58,042 bases of DNA from Planctomycetota bacterium (GTDB lineage: Bacteria; Planctomycetota; UBA1135): positions 1 to 58,042 of the forward strand of contig JAAESM010000050.1 in NCBI GenBank assembly GCA_024229395.1, written 5' to 3'. This document shows positions 1 through 8,192 of this stretch, piece after piece; the first letter of the stretch is position 1; each line of letters opens with the position of its first letter. The translations under genes and the position numbers were made by a program. The notes beneath the pieces are model-generated. The model saw only the letters and a program-made list of their open reading frames with translations, was not told the DNA's origin and ran no database searches.

Positions 1-558
1 CTTTCTTGCCATGACCTGAAGCACGATCACCAAGCGGTCTCGATGCACGAGCCAATGACTCAAGGGGAATGCCAGGCTTGCCACGACCCGCATGGCAGTG
101 AGCAAGCACGCGCCATTCGTTTCGAGGATCGCTCGACGATGTGCTTGGAGTGTCACGCCGAATTGACCGACGGATTACGAATCGCCCACGCTCCCGAATC
201 GAAGGGATCGTGCAACCTTTGCCACCAATCCCACTCTTCCGTTCAGGGCGACTTGCTCATCGAAGCGCCGCAAGTCCTATGTCTATCTTGTCACGTTAAG
301 ACATCCGACAAGTTGGCTGACAGCACCTTGCCCCACCCGCCGGCCCAACAGGACTGTCGCCTTTGCCATGCCCCCCATGCCAGTGGTGATCCATCGATGC
401 TGCTCGCCGACCCCGTTTCGCTTTGCACAGGTTGCCACGAGGAGATCGGCCACGAGATGGATAGCGTCGTGCGCCCCCACGCGGCAATGACCCAAGATAA
501 GGCGTGCTTGAATTGCCATCATGAAGAAGGCGATGCTGGACTCACCCAATACCCATAG
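1..558 (+). CDS. Multiheme c-type cytochrome, 5'-truncated (doubled CXXCH type)
   Basis: The reading frame is already open at base 1 (SCHDLKHDH in frame), so the gene starts left of the window. Seven complete CXXCH haem-binding motifs follow (CQACH, CLECH, CNLCH, CLSCH, CRLCH, CTGCH, CLNCH) plus the partial SCH at the edge. They are arranged as pairs with an 'HxPHGS' style second half, the pattern of doubled-CXXCH cytochromes. Such proteins carry electrons in the periplasm or on the cell surface. The frame ends at TAG 556-558, only about 35 bases after a haem motif, while a different frame just downstream continues with more haem motifs. I therefore read this as one gene interrupted by a frameshift rather than a natural end. 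Electron donor and acceptor are not evident. Confidence 0.8.
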   Translation, partial: LSCHDLKHDHQAVSMHEPMTQGECQACHDPHGSEQARAIRFEDRSTMCLECHAELTDGLRIAHAPESKGSCNLCHQSHSSVQGDLLIEAPQVLCLSCHVKTSDKLADSTLPHPPAQQDCRLCHAPHASGDPSMLLADPVSLCTGCHEEIGHEMDSVVRPHAAMTQDKACLNCHHEEGDAGLTQYP

Positions 559-971
559 TCCGGCCTTGCGCCAGCGACTACTCGCTGTGCTTCAGCTGTC
601 ACGACAAGAACCTGGTGCTGACCAAAAAGACGTCAGCAGTCACCGATTTCCGCAACGGCGATACCAACCTGCACTTCGTTCATGTGAACAGCTGTAAGAG
701 TCGATCCTGCAACATCTGCCACGACCCGCATGCGACCGAATCGTCACACATGATTCGAAGCTCCTATGCATTCGACCCAAGTCACTGGGACTTGGCGATC
801 GGTTGGAAAGATTCCGTCAACGGAGGCCGCTGCGCCGCTGGCTGCCATACCGCCTTTGAATACGATCGCCTCGATCCGGTCACCTACCCGCAAGGTCCGG
901 GTGATGAGCAAGACTGGCGCGGCCGCATGCCCGAAGAAAGTCTGCAACTGCCAGAGGGAGAAAACCAATGA
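525..971 (+). pseudogene. C-terminal part of the multiheme cytochrome, in a shifted frame
   Basis: This frame is open from 525 (TGA at 522-524) to TGA 969-971. It encodes CFSCH at about 588-602, then CNICH, then CAAGCH, a CX3CH spacing instead of CX2CH. The first ATG/GTG-type start (GTG 615) would leave out CFSCH, which argues that this is the 3' end of the cytochrome that begins upstream and that one base was lost or two gained between 525 and 556. A sequencing or assembly error explains this as well as a true mutation. The end overlaps the next gene by ATGA, so the two were probably translated together. If the frame is repaired, the protein holds at least ten haem motifs. Confidence 0.6.
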
Positions 972-1333
972 AGAACTCGCCGATCCGCGCCGCTACCGGT
1001 GGCATTCTCGTTCCCACGCTCGCCTTCAGCGCGATGCTCTTGGGCCTCGCAAGTTTGGATATCTTCACCCAGGAGCCAGTGCAGGCCAGCGTAGCGCCGC
1101 TGCAGGACATGCACGATCTGTATGTCTACCCGGAGATGAACCTGCAATGGGACACCTACTACTCGCTACTGGGGCACTCCACGGAACACACTGCGGCATG
1201 CTTCCGCTGCCACAACGGCATCATGCACGATGCGGATGGCATTCCAATCACCACCGACTGCAACGCTTGCCATTTCGTCTTGGCCGACAAGGAGCAGGGT
1301 CTGATGATTCTGCGCATCCTTGAAGACCGCTAG
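968..1333 (+). CDS. Small diheme cytochrome-like membrane-anchored protein
   Basis: This is a 121-residue protein whose start overlaps the upstream stop (ATGA). Residues about 9-28 are hydrophobic, after MKNSPIR, and act as a signal peptide or N-terminal anchor. Two CXXCH motifs (CFRCH and CNACH, about residues 78-82 and 99-103) would bind two c-type haems. The position next to the multiheme cytochrome suggests a partner in the same electron-transfer chain, for example a membrane-proximal donor. The family is not recognised beyond its haem motifs. The end lies 13 bases from the convergent minus-strand oxidoreductase gene. Confidence 0.7.
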   Translation: MKNSPIRAATGGILVPTLAFSAMLLGLASLDIFTQEPVQASVAPLQDMHDLYVYPEMNLQWDTYYSLLGHSTEHTAACFRCHNGIMHDADGIPITTDCNACHFVLADKEQGLMILRILEDR

Positions 1334-1345
1334 TCGGAACGAAGC

Positions 1346-2563
1346 TTAGAACGGTTGGTAATCGATCAGGGATGGATCAGCCGGATCGATGGTACGTTTC
1401 TCCGCCGCCGACTTATACGACGCCATCAATAAGCGCATAACTTCCACGCCATCGTGGAAAGTTAATTTCGGCGCACAACGACCGAGGAAAGCGTCGACGA
1501 AATGGCGGTTCTCGCCGGCGTAGCCGTAGTGCGCAGGTTCGTTCGGCACCAACGGCATCTGCCCTTGTTCCGCGTTCTGCTTCTCGACCAGGTCTTCACC
1601 GGCTTCACCGTGGACCTCGCGCGAGAAGAACACTTTGACGCCTGCATCGGCCATATCCACATCCAGTGAATACTCCGGCCCCATCAGCTGGAAGCTATGA
1701 CGCAGACCCGCACCGACGTAACACCAAGATGACGAAGTCTCAGTCAACAGGATCTGGCCATCTTCGGTGCGCCACTTGACGGTAGCACGCGCAAAGTCTT
1801 CGCTGTGGCGCTTGGCCCAATCGACATCCGATCCAAAACGCTCGCCGAGTTGATCGGCGTAATTCGGCTGGGTCCACTTGAGGTTCTCACAAGATGCCGA
1901 GACCTCGAGCGGCACCAAGCTGTCGCGACTTGCACCTGGTTCGGTCAACAACCACCGCGCGGCCTCAATGCTGTGGCACATCATGTCGAGCAACACACCA
2001 CCGCCAGCAATCGACGGCTGCCAGAACCATGCGGAGTGCGGTCCAGCATGTTCCTCGGCAGCGCGCGCCAAGTATGGACGCCCAGCAATACCAGCACCAC
2101 GACGCCATAGGACTTCCTTGCTGCGCACCAAAGAAGGCGCGAACACCATGTCTTCCAAGTAACCCGTAGGGACGCCAATGTCATCGGCGATGGCCTTGAC
2201 CTCGAGAGCCTCCGCCAGCGTGCGGCCTAATGGCTTCTCCAGGCAGATACCACGCAAGGGTGTGCTGCGTTTGGCGCATCCGATTCGCACTTGCTCCATC
2301 ACCGACACGCGAGTGTCGTTGCGGGCACAGATCCAAATGGCGTCGATGTCTTCACTGGCGACCATTTCCTCGGTGGAGGCATAGGCCCGTGCATCGGGGC
2401 CGACGCCCAGGGATCGGGCAAGGTCGACCGCCGACTGCGATTCAGTCATGCTGAGGCTGGTGACGCCAGCGACGTTGACGTCGCGGACTTCGATGAGGGA
2501 TTGGATGTGAAAGCGGCTGATGAAGCCGCCTCCGATGAAACCGATTCGCAAGGGAGTTGCCAT
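1346..2563 (-). CDS. Gfo/Idh/MocA family NAD(P)-dependent oxidoreductase (cytoplasmic)
   Basis: The protein has 405 residues and no signal peptide. The N-terminus (LRIGFIGGGFISRFHIQSL) is the Rossmann GxGxxx dinucleotide loop of this family. The EKP motif in 'GICLEKPLGRTLAEA' supplies the conserved lysine near residue 110. The C-terminal alpha/beta domain includes a GGGVLLDMMCHSIEAARWLL helix with the usual catalytic histidine region. Members oxidise or reduce sugars and cyclitols. It is the last gene of a minus-strand run 8153 to 1346 with a sugar-type MFS permease, DUF1080 proteins and a cytochrome c, so a sugar or keto-sugar substrate is inferred. The exact substrate cannot be told from sequence. 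Confidence 0.88.
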   Translation of the reverse strand: MATPLRIGFIGGGFISRFHIQSLIEVRDVNVAGVTSLSMTESQSAVDLARSLGVGPDARAYASTEEMVASEDIDAIWICARNDTRVSVMEQVRIGCAKRSTPLRGICLEKPLGRTLAEALEVKAIADDIGVPTGYLEDMVFAPSLVRSKEVLWRRGAGIAGRPYLARAAEEHAGPHSAWFWQPSIAGGGVLLDMMCHSIEAARWLLTEPGASRDSLVPLEVSASCENLKWTQPNYADQLGERFGSDVDWAKRHSEDFARATVKWRTEDGQILLTETSSSWCYVGAGLRHSFQLMGPEYSLDVDMADAGVKVFFSREVHGEAGEDLVEKQNAEQGQMPLVPNEPAHYGYAGENRHFVDAFLGRCAPKLTFHDGVEVMRLLMASYKSAAEKRTIDPADPSLIDYQPF

Positions 2564-2599
2564 TAATCAGAGGTTAGGGATGTACTTATTTGATGCTTC

Positions 2600-2621
2600 A
2601 AGATCACTGCAGAGTGATCTT
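2600..2621 (-). other. Perfect 9-bp inverted repeat across the MFS stop codon
   Basis: AAGATCACT at 2600-2608 pairs with AGTGATCTT at 2613-2621 around a 4-base loop. The hairpin includes the TGA stop of the MFS permease gene and sits 40 bases before the downstream oxidoreductase start. No T-run follows on the minus strand, so it is not a standard terminator. It could affect mRNA stability between the two genes, or be incidental. Confidence 0.4.
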
Positions 2622-3887
2622 ACGCTCGCCGCGCGGGTAGAAAGCCAACATGAACACTACGCAAGCCAGCGCCATCCACATCGGAACAGAGAACAACTTG
2701 GTGTAGTTCATGACATCGCCTTCCATCGCCCAGTTACCGACGATGTTGGCGGCGAACCAGCTACCGACGATGATGCCGATGCCGATGATGACCAGGTTGT
2801 AGAGGTTCTGTGCACTGGCGCGCACGTCGTCGGTGGTCTGTTCATCGACCACCATGAAGGCGACGAAGATGAAGCAACCGAAGCATAAGCCGTGCAAGGC
2901 AACGCCGAGCAGCACTGCAGCCATCGAATCACCGACATAGGCAAACAGCGCCATACGCGCGGCATAAGCCACCAGGCCAAAGGTCAGTAAGGACTTGCGC
3001 GAGACCTTCTTGGCAATGAATGGAATGATTGCCAGCACGGGGATCTCCATCATCTGGCCGATGGTCATCAACCCTCCACCACCAACGCCCAACACGCTGT
3101 TGATGCTGTTGGCGAAACCTTCGGCGGCGGCATCACTGCGTTGCAATACGCTCAGGAACTGCGAGGTATGCACGAAGTAGAACTGGTGGATCACACTCAA
3201 TGGCACCGACACCAGGAACAAGGTGATCAACGGTTGCATACGAATCTCACCAAGCGCTTCGAAGGTGGCGTTCTTCTTGGCGGGGCTCTTCGACGGCGGC
3301 GTATGCGGCAGCGTGAAACAGTAAAGGCCCATGATCACGCCGAGGATGGCGGACAACTTGAAGGCGTCGGCGCGGCCGGCATCTTGGGCGGCGGCGATCA
3401 GTTCCGCGGTGGCGTCGGCGGGTGTGTGCATATGCAGCAACCATTGGCCGACACCGATACCGACTGCGATCCAGCCGATGGTACCCCACAAGCGGATCGG
3501 GCCAAAGTCGCGATCGCGGTCTTCAAGATGATGGAAGGCGAGGCTGTTGGTCAACGCCAAGGTCGGTGCATAGACCAGACCATAGAGCAACGACAACCAA
3601 AGGAAACTGCTGTAGTCGGCGGTGGTCGCCAACATCCAAACCAAGCCGGCGCCGATGATGTGGCAGAAGGCGAGGAACTTCTCGGTAGCCAACCAGCGGT
3701 CAGCGACCTGCCCGGCCAGGAAGGGACCAAGGATGGCCCCCACCGCGCCGGCCGCCATGATCATGCCCACTTGATCCAAGCTGAAGCCACGATGCCCCAT
3801 CAGGAATGGATAGAGCAACGGCAACCACGCTCCCCAGATTCCATACTGGAGGAACATCATGAAGGAGAGACGCGGCTTCAGGTTCAC
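2604..3887 (-). CDS. MFS transporter, nucleoside:H+ symporter (NupG/XapB)-like
   Basis: The protein has 427 residues and about 12 hydrophobic segments. The N-terminus (LSFMMFLQYGIWGAWLPLL) matches the start of NupG-like permeases, and a charged 'GQVADRWLATEKFLA' loop between TM2 and TM3 corresponds to the MFS loop motif. It starts with GTG 3885-3887, which overlaps the TGA of the upstream DUF1080 gene (GTGA), so translation is coupled. In planctomycetes this family often accompanies sugar-catabolic Gfo/Idh/MocA and DUF1080 genes. The likely role is uptake of a monosaccharide, nucleoside or keto-sugar across the inner membrane. Substrate is inferred only from context. Confidence 0.82.
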   Translation of the reverse strand: MNLKPRLSFMMFLQYGIWGAWLPLLYPFLMGHRGFSLDQVGMIMAAGAVGAILGPFLAGQVADRWLATEKFLAFCHIIGAGLVWMLATTADYSSFLWLSLLYGLVYAPTLALTNSLAFHHLEDRDRDFGPIRLWGTIGWIAVGIGVGQWLLHMHTPADATAELIAAAQDAGRADAFKLSAILGVIMGLYCFTLPHTPPSKSPAKKNATFEALGEIRMQPLITLFLVSVPLSVIHQFYFVHTSQFLSVLQRSDAAAEGFANSINSVLGVGGGGLMTIGQMMEIPVLAIIPFIAKKVSRKSLLTFGLVAYAARMALFAYVGDSMAAVLLGVALHGLCFGCFIFVAFMVVDEQTTDDVRASAQNLYNLVIIGIGIIVGSWFAANIVGNWAMEGDVMNYTKLFSVPMWMALACVVFMLAFYPRGERKITLQ

Positions 3888-4513
3888 TTATTGTGCTCCG
3901 TGATGCGAATGTTGCGGAAGTGCACTGGGTCGACGTCGGCGTGGTTCTGCAGGCCGATGTAACCACGCTCGGTCCGATCACCGGTGTAGGTGTTGACCAA
4001 TTCGCCATTCACCTTGAGGGCGTACTCCTGGCCGATCACGGTGATGGAATAGTGGTTCCATTCACCAACGGCTTTGGTCGGGATGCTGGTCGGCCCCTGG
4101 AAGGAGTAGATGGAACCGGTGTTGTGCTTGTCGGCTGCGGTATCGCAGATCTGCAGCTCGTAGCCCTGATTGACCGCAATCCATGGGTCGTCACCAGGGT
4201 CTGGGAATCGCACGAAGACCCCTGCGTTGTCTTCCTTCTCCTCGACCATCCATTCGAGTTCGAGCGTGAAGTCGACGAAGTCCTTCTCGGCATACCACAG
4301 AAGGCCCATTCCACCAGTTGCCTTGATGTTGTCGCCGTCAACCACGAAGGCGCCCGGGCCAGCCATCTTCCAGCCACTCTCGAGGGGATCGCCTTCACTC
4401 CAAAGCACCAAGGGCTTGGTCTCCTCGATCTCGGGGGCTACCGTTTCGGTCCTGGAGCAGGACAAGGTCGCAACAGCGACGATTAGGGTCAGTAAAATTT
4501 GGGACTTAGCCAT
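3884..4513 (-). CDS. DUF1080 (3-keto-disaccharide hydrolase-like) lipoprotein
   Basis: The protein has 209 residues and a lipoprotein signal (hydrophobic stretch, then LSC at about residues 17-19). The body is a concanavalin-like beta-sandwich of the DUF1080/PF06439 family: GWKMAGPGAFVVDGDNIKATGG, then 'LLWYAEKDFVDFTLELEW', the NAGVFVRFP strand, the 'GYELQICD' segment and the terminal GYIGLQNHADVDPVHFRNI signature. Family members include enzymes that cleave 3-keto-glycosides after oxidation of the C3 hydroxyl. It would act in the periplasm, between the propeller/DUF1080 protein upstream and the permease downstream. The stop overlaps the permease start. Confidence 0.85.
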   Translation of the reverse strand: MAKSQILLTLIVAVATLSCSRTETVAPEIEETKPLVLWSEGDPLESGWKMAGPGAFVVDGDNIKATGGMGLLWYAEKDFVDFTLELEWMVEEKEDNAGVFVRFPDPGDDPWIAVNQGYELQICDTAADKHNTGSIYSFQGPTSIPTKAVGEWNHYSITVIGQEYALKVNGELVNTYTGDRTERGYIGLQNHADVDPVHFRNIRITEHNK

Positions 4514-4515
4514 GA

Positions 4516-7005
4516 TTATTTCCTCAAGAAGCGCACTTCGAGGTCTTCTGCGACCAACTCGGTGCCGGGGGCGATTTCGGGACGTAACTGAACGTTGCCA
4601 GGAGGCAGCGGACCGTTGGTGTCGATCTGATTGACCAACACGCCGTTGAGCCAGACCATGATGTTGGTCGACTCGACGAGATTGACCACACGTACCTTCA
4701 ACTGATAAGGCACGCCTGGTTGCAGGAACTGGGTCTTGATAGGCGCATAGCCGGCTATGGTGCCGGTGCGGCCCTCGCTAGTGCCGGTGTCATCGAGCAA
4801 AAGCGAAAGGATTGGTTCCTCATTGATCACACGCAGGTCGATAGCGGCAGAGCCTGCATCGGACAAGGTGAAGCGACCACGTAACTCATAGTCGAGGACC
4901 GAATCGCCGGCGTCCGCAAGAGGTAGCCATTTCTCAGGCACTCCCTCTGCAGTGGCTTCACCATCCGCGATAAGACGCACGCGGACATCGCCAAGAGCCA
5001 CCAACCCGGCAGCGCCTTGGAAACGAAGGGGGCCGGTTGCGGCTTCGTTACCGCCATGCGCTCCGCCAGTGGTTTCGCCAACCTCCGTGGCGCCGATGAC
5101 CATCACGCCGTCGACCGTGATCTGCTCGAATTTGGCATTGGTGATCTTCTTGCCATTGTTGTTGAAGCGTGGCGCGAAGAACCTCCCCGTTACGGTGTGC
5201 CATTCCCCTGGACCGCGATAGGTCTGGGCGCGTGGACCCTTGCCGCCCAAGACTGCGAAACAACCGCCGGGATCGTCGATCAGCTGGAGCTCATAACGAT
5301 CCATGAAGAACAAGCCCGAGTCGCCGCCCTTCGGCAGCATGACGTTGAAGCGGAACTCGATATCGCCGAACTCCATCTTGGAGCGGAAGTCCGCAGCCCT
5401 GCCACCGCTGTTGACCAAAGCACCATTGCCAGGCGTTTCGACGAACTTGCTTGGATCCGCGGAATCCAGTGCGACATCCACCAGGTTCCAGCCATCGGCT
5501 TCCCAAGCATCGAATGGATCTTGCCAAGTAAGGGTCAACCAACCCTCATCACCAGCGGCCTTCAAGTCTGGGGGTTCGACTTTGACCGCGATTTGCTTGG
5601 TGGTCTTCGGCCCTTCAGGAAGTTGATTGATGGTGTAATCGAACTCGTTGTGCAGCAGCCCTGCGCCATCGACCTTGACGCGCACGGCCCAACCGGCCTC
5701 GAGGTCCTCACAACGCACGATCATCGACATGCGATCCTCAGCGACCTCGACGCCACTAACTTGCACTTGATGCTCGTTCATCTGTGGCGAACCATAGTCC
5801 CACCACCAGTTGTAATCGTAGGCCATCATCGAGACCTGCTCTGCGGTGGGCACGGTCTCCAAGGGCTTGGTGAAGCTCAGCTCAAAACCATCCTGCAGCA
5901 GGTGGATGTTGTCGAACTCCATCGGCACCTTGCCGGTCCAACGCATGCGAGAAATGCCATTGCCGGGGCCTAATCCACCCCAACCGCGGTTGGTGAAGCC
6001 GGTGAACAAGGTGCCATCGGGCGCGAACTGCACGCGGAAGGCACTACCGACCTTCTGACGGAACAACACGGCCGCGCCTTGAACTTGGCCTTGCACTTCT
6101 TCGAACATGGTGCGCAACACCAAGCCGTTGGTTAGCTCAGCCACGAACATCTGATCCTGGAAAGGACCGAACTTGCCGCCGCTGGTATCTGGAACCAAGT
6201 TGCCGGTGGAACGTGACCATTCATAAGGCAGCCAGATCGCTGGCGGCGTACGCTCGACATCCGGTGGTTCGATGCTGCTCGGTGCGCGTTTGCCATAGCC
6301 GTACTTGCGGGTCCAGCGTTGCGAAGCCGGGTGACCAAAGAAGTCGCCTTCTTGTACATGGAAGATGCCACACGAAGGCATCCAGTCTCCCTGGTTATCG
6401 GTGTAGTAAAGACGCCCTTCAGTATCCATGCCCAAGCCTGCCGGGCTACGCACCCCGCTGGCAAACGGTGTGGTCTTGCCATCCGGAGCGACCTTCAGAA
6501 TCCAGCCGCGATACTTGACCTTACTGATGCCATGCCACCATTCCGGCGACCAAAAGCCGACGTTCGTGGAGATGTAGAAGTTGCCTTCTTCATCCTGCGG
6601 CAAGCCAAAGGCGAACTCGTGGTAGTTCCCACTCATGCCCCAGTCCTGCGACACGACTTCAATGCGGTCACAGATACGATCACCATCTAGGTCGATCAAC
6701 TGCGACAACTCACCACGTTGCATCACGTAGATGCGGTCATCGACGACCTTCAAGCCAAGGCCTTCATGCAGTCCTTCAGCGAAGATGTGGAACTTAGCCT
6801 CCGCTGGGTCTTCGGCTAGAGCCTGATCCACCCACCAGACCCGGCCTCGGCGCGTGCTCACCAACAAGGTGCCGTCGCTGAGGAAATCCATACCGCCCAC
6901 TTCCAGCACCTCGCCATCGGGTGGGGTCAGGTAATCCACGGTGTAGTAATCGGACTCCTGCTGCGGTGCAGCAAGGCCAGCGAGAATCAAGAGGATTGGG
7001 ATCAT
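4516..7005 (-). CDS. Exported beta-propeller (sorbosone dehydrogenase-like) / DUF1080 multidomain protein
   Basis: The protein has 829 residues with a short signal peptide (MIPILLILAGLAAPQ). Residues about 30-370 form a six-bladed-propeller-like region (GGMDFLSDGTLLVSTRRGRVW; 'GLHEGLGLKVVDDRIYV'; ASGVRSPAGLGMDTEGRLYY) typical of the quinoprotein glucose/sorbosone dehydrogenase superfamily in planctomycetes. Residues about 500-690 hold a DUF1080-type sandwich (SGLFFMDRYELQLIDD; 'TYRGPGEWHTVTGRF'). The last 130 residues look like a second, more divergent sandwich. No haem motif is present; the adjacent cytochrome c gene (start/stop overlap at 7002-7005) supplies one. It may oxidise or cleave sugars in the periplasm, but the catalytic role is inferred. 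Confidence 0.78.
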   Translation of the reverse strand: MIPILLILAGLAAPQQESDYYTVDYLTPPDGEVLEVGGMDFLSDGTLLVSTRRGRVWWVDQALAEDPAEAKFHIFAEGLHEGLGLKVVDDRIYVMQRGELSQLIDLDGDRICDRIEVVSQDWGMSGNYHEFAFGLPQDEEGNFYISTNVGFWSPEWWHGISKVKYRGWILKVAPDGKTTPFASGVRSPAGLGMDTEGRLYYTDNQGDWMPSCGIFHVQEGDFFGHPASQRWTRKYGYGKRAPSSIEPPDVERTPPAIWLPYEWSRSTGNLVPDTSGGKFGPFQDQMFVAELTNGLVLRTMFEEVQGQVQGAAVLFRQKVGSAFRVQFAPDGTLFTGFTNRGWGGLGPGNGISRMRWTGKVPMEFDNIHLLQDGFELSFTKPLETVPTAEQVSMMAYDYNWWWDYGSPQMNEHQVQVSGVEVAEDRMSMIVRCEDLEAGWAVRVKVDGAGLLHNEFDYTINQLPEGPKTTKQIAVKVEPPDLKAAGDEGWLTLTWQDPFDAWEADGWNLVDVALDSADPSKFVETPGNGALVNSGGRAADFRSKMEFGDIEFRFNVMLPKGGDSGLFFMDRYELQLIDDPGGCFAVLGGKGPRAQTYRGPGEWHTVTGRFFAPRFNNNGKKITNAKFEQITVDGVMVIGATEVGETTGGAHGGNEAATGPLRFQGAAGLVALGDVRVRLIADGEATAEGVPEKWLPLADAGDSVLDYELRGRFTLSDAGSAAIDLRVINEEPILSLLLDDTGTSEGRTGTIAGYAPIKTQFLQPGVPYQLKVRVVNLVESTNIMVWLNGVLVNQIDTNGPLPPGNVQLRPEIAPGTELVAEDLEVRFLRK

Positions 7006-8153
7006 TGCACAGCCTCCGCCAGCTCAGCCAGGGTCTCAGGAGTGTCGGCGCGGCCGAACAGGAAGTCGATGGTCTGCGTGGCGTTGGCCTCGCCATCGGC
7101 GACGATGTCCATGGTTGACATCATGATGAAAGCAGTGCCGTCTTTTTGTTCGAAGACTTGCGCGGTGCGGCCGCTGTCTCCGAGTTCGACGGTGCGCCCG
7201 TTCAGCTGTGGTTCACGGAAGGTCAAGGTCAAGCCGGGCGGCCGATTGATGCTCTGGAAGACCCGGCGATAACCAGACCAGCCCCCCATGCTGAGGGCAC
7301 TGCCGGATTCGCGCATGCGCATGAACTCCTTGCCATTGCCATCGAGCAAGGCATATTCAAGCCATGCTTTGTCGTTGGAGACCTCGGTTGCCACCATTTT
7401 CAGCTTGACGTCCATGTTGCCGCCGAGCAAAGAGCCAAGTTGCCACATGGTGTTGGGATCACCGCCATCAACAAGATGGATCAAAGTACCCAATGGCTCA
7501 AGGAAATCACCACCACGGTTCTCCCAATCCTTACGCTTGACGAATTCACCTTGACGCACACCCAAGAGGCGTACGGTCTCGGCATCGTATTGAAAGGTCA
7601 GACCATCGGTTCCGCCGAGCAATAAGCCGCGCGGAATGGTTGGCAGGCCTTCCGCGATCGGTCCTAAACCGCCGCGCACGACCACAGGTCGATCCATGAC
7701 TTGAAGCAGGGTCGCACTCTCCATAGGGATATCCTGCTCCGGCCCCAAGGAGATGACATAGTCCACGACTGCGATGATTTCCGTCTCATTCAAGACGGAA
7801 GCGAATCCTGGCATGGGTGTACCGCCAATGCCGTTGGTGACCGTGCGTGTGACCGCGGCGGTGGTATTGCCAAAACTGAAGGCTCCTTCCAGGAAGCTAC
7901 GCGCTGGGCGGTCCAAGACCACGATGCCCTTGCCATCGCCATTCTCACCATGACACAAGGCGCATTGAGCTTGATAAATCTTGGCTCCTTCACTGACATC
8001 TGCGGTCACAGAACCTGTGACCGCAGATGTGGTTGAGGCGTTACTTTCTTCGGTCTTCGTGGGTTCCGCAGCTTGATCACTACAGGAAGCGCTGAACAGC
8101 AGGAGAGCAACGCAGCTAAGGGGACTGCGGAACGATGGCGCAAACATTGCCAT
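7002..8153 (-). CDS. Exported cytochrome c protein of a sugar-oxidation module
   Basis: The protein has 383 residues. A signal sequence ends near Cys24 (FSASC), a weak lipobox, so either lipoprotein or secreted. A class I cytochrome c domain follows: CALCH at residues 64-68 in 'QCALCHGENGDGKG', and a distal ligand Met in 'GGTPMPGFASVL'. Residues about 175-383 form a beta-rich region (PRGLLLGGTDGLTFQYDAE) whose family I do not recognise. It is the first gene of the run that continues with the propeller/DUF1080 protein (4-base overlap), so it is a plausible electron acceptor for periplasmic sugar oxidation. Confidence 0.8.
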   Translation of the reverse strand: MAMFAPSFRSPLSCVALLLFSASCSDQAAEPTKTEESNASTTSAVTGSVTADVSEGAKIYQAQCALCHGENGDGKGIVVLDRPARSFLEGAFSFGNTTAAVTRTVTNGIGGTPMPGFASVLNETEIIAVVDYVISLGPEQDIPMESATLLQVMDRPVVVRGGLGPIAEGLPTIPRGLLLGGTDGLTFQYDAETVRLLGVRQGEFVKRKDWENRGGDFLEPLGTLIHLVDGGDPNTMWQLGSLLGGNMDVKLKMVATEVSNDKAWLEYALLDGNGKEFMRMRESGSALSMGGWSGYRRVFQSINRPPGLTLTFREPQLNGRTVELGDSGRTAQVFEQKDGTAFIMMSTMDIVADGEANATQTIDFLFGRADTPETLAELAEAVQ

Positions 8154-8192
8154 CAGGATAGCGGCCCCTTACGCCGCTACAGCACGCTCAGC

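Noticed and set aside
556..558. Recoded stop (for example pyrrolysine) in the cytochrome
   Set aside because: The codon is TAG and the downstream haem motifs are in a different frame, so a frameshift is needed, not read-through.
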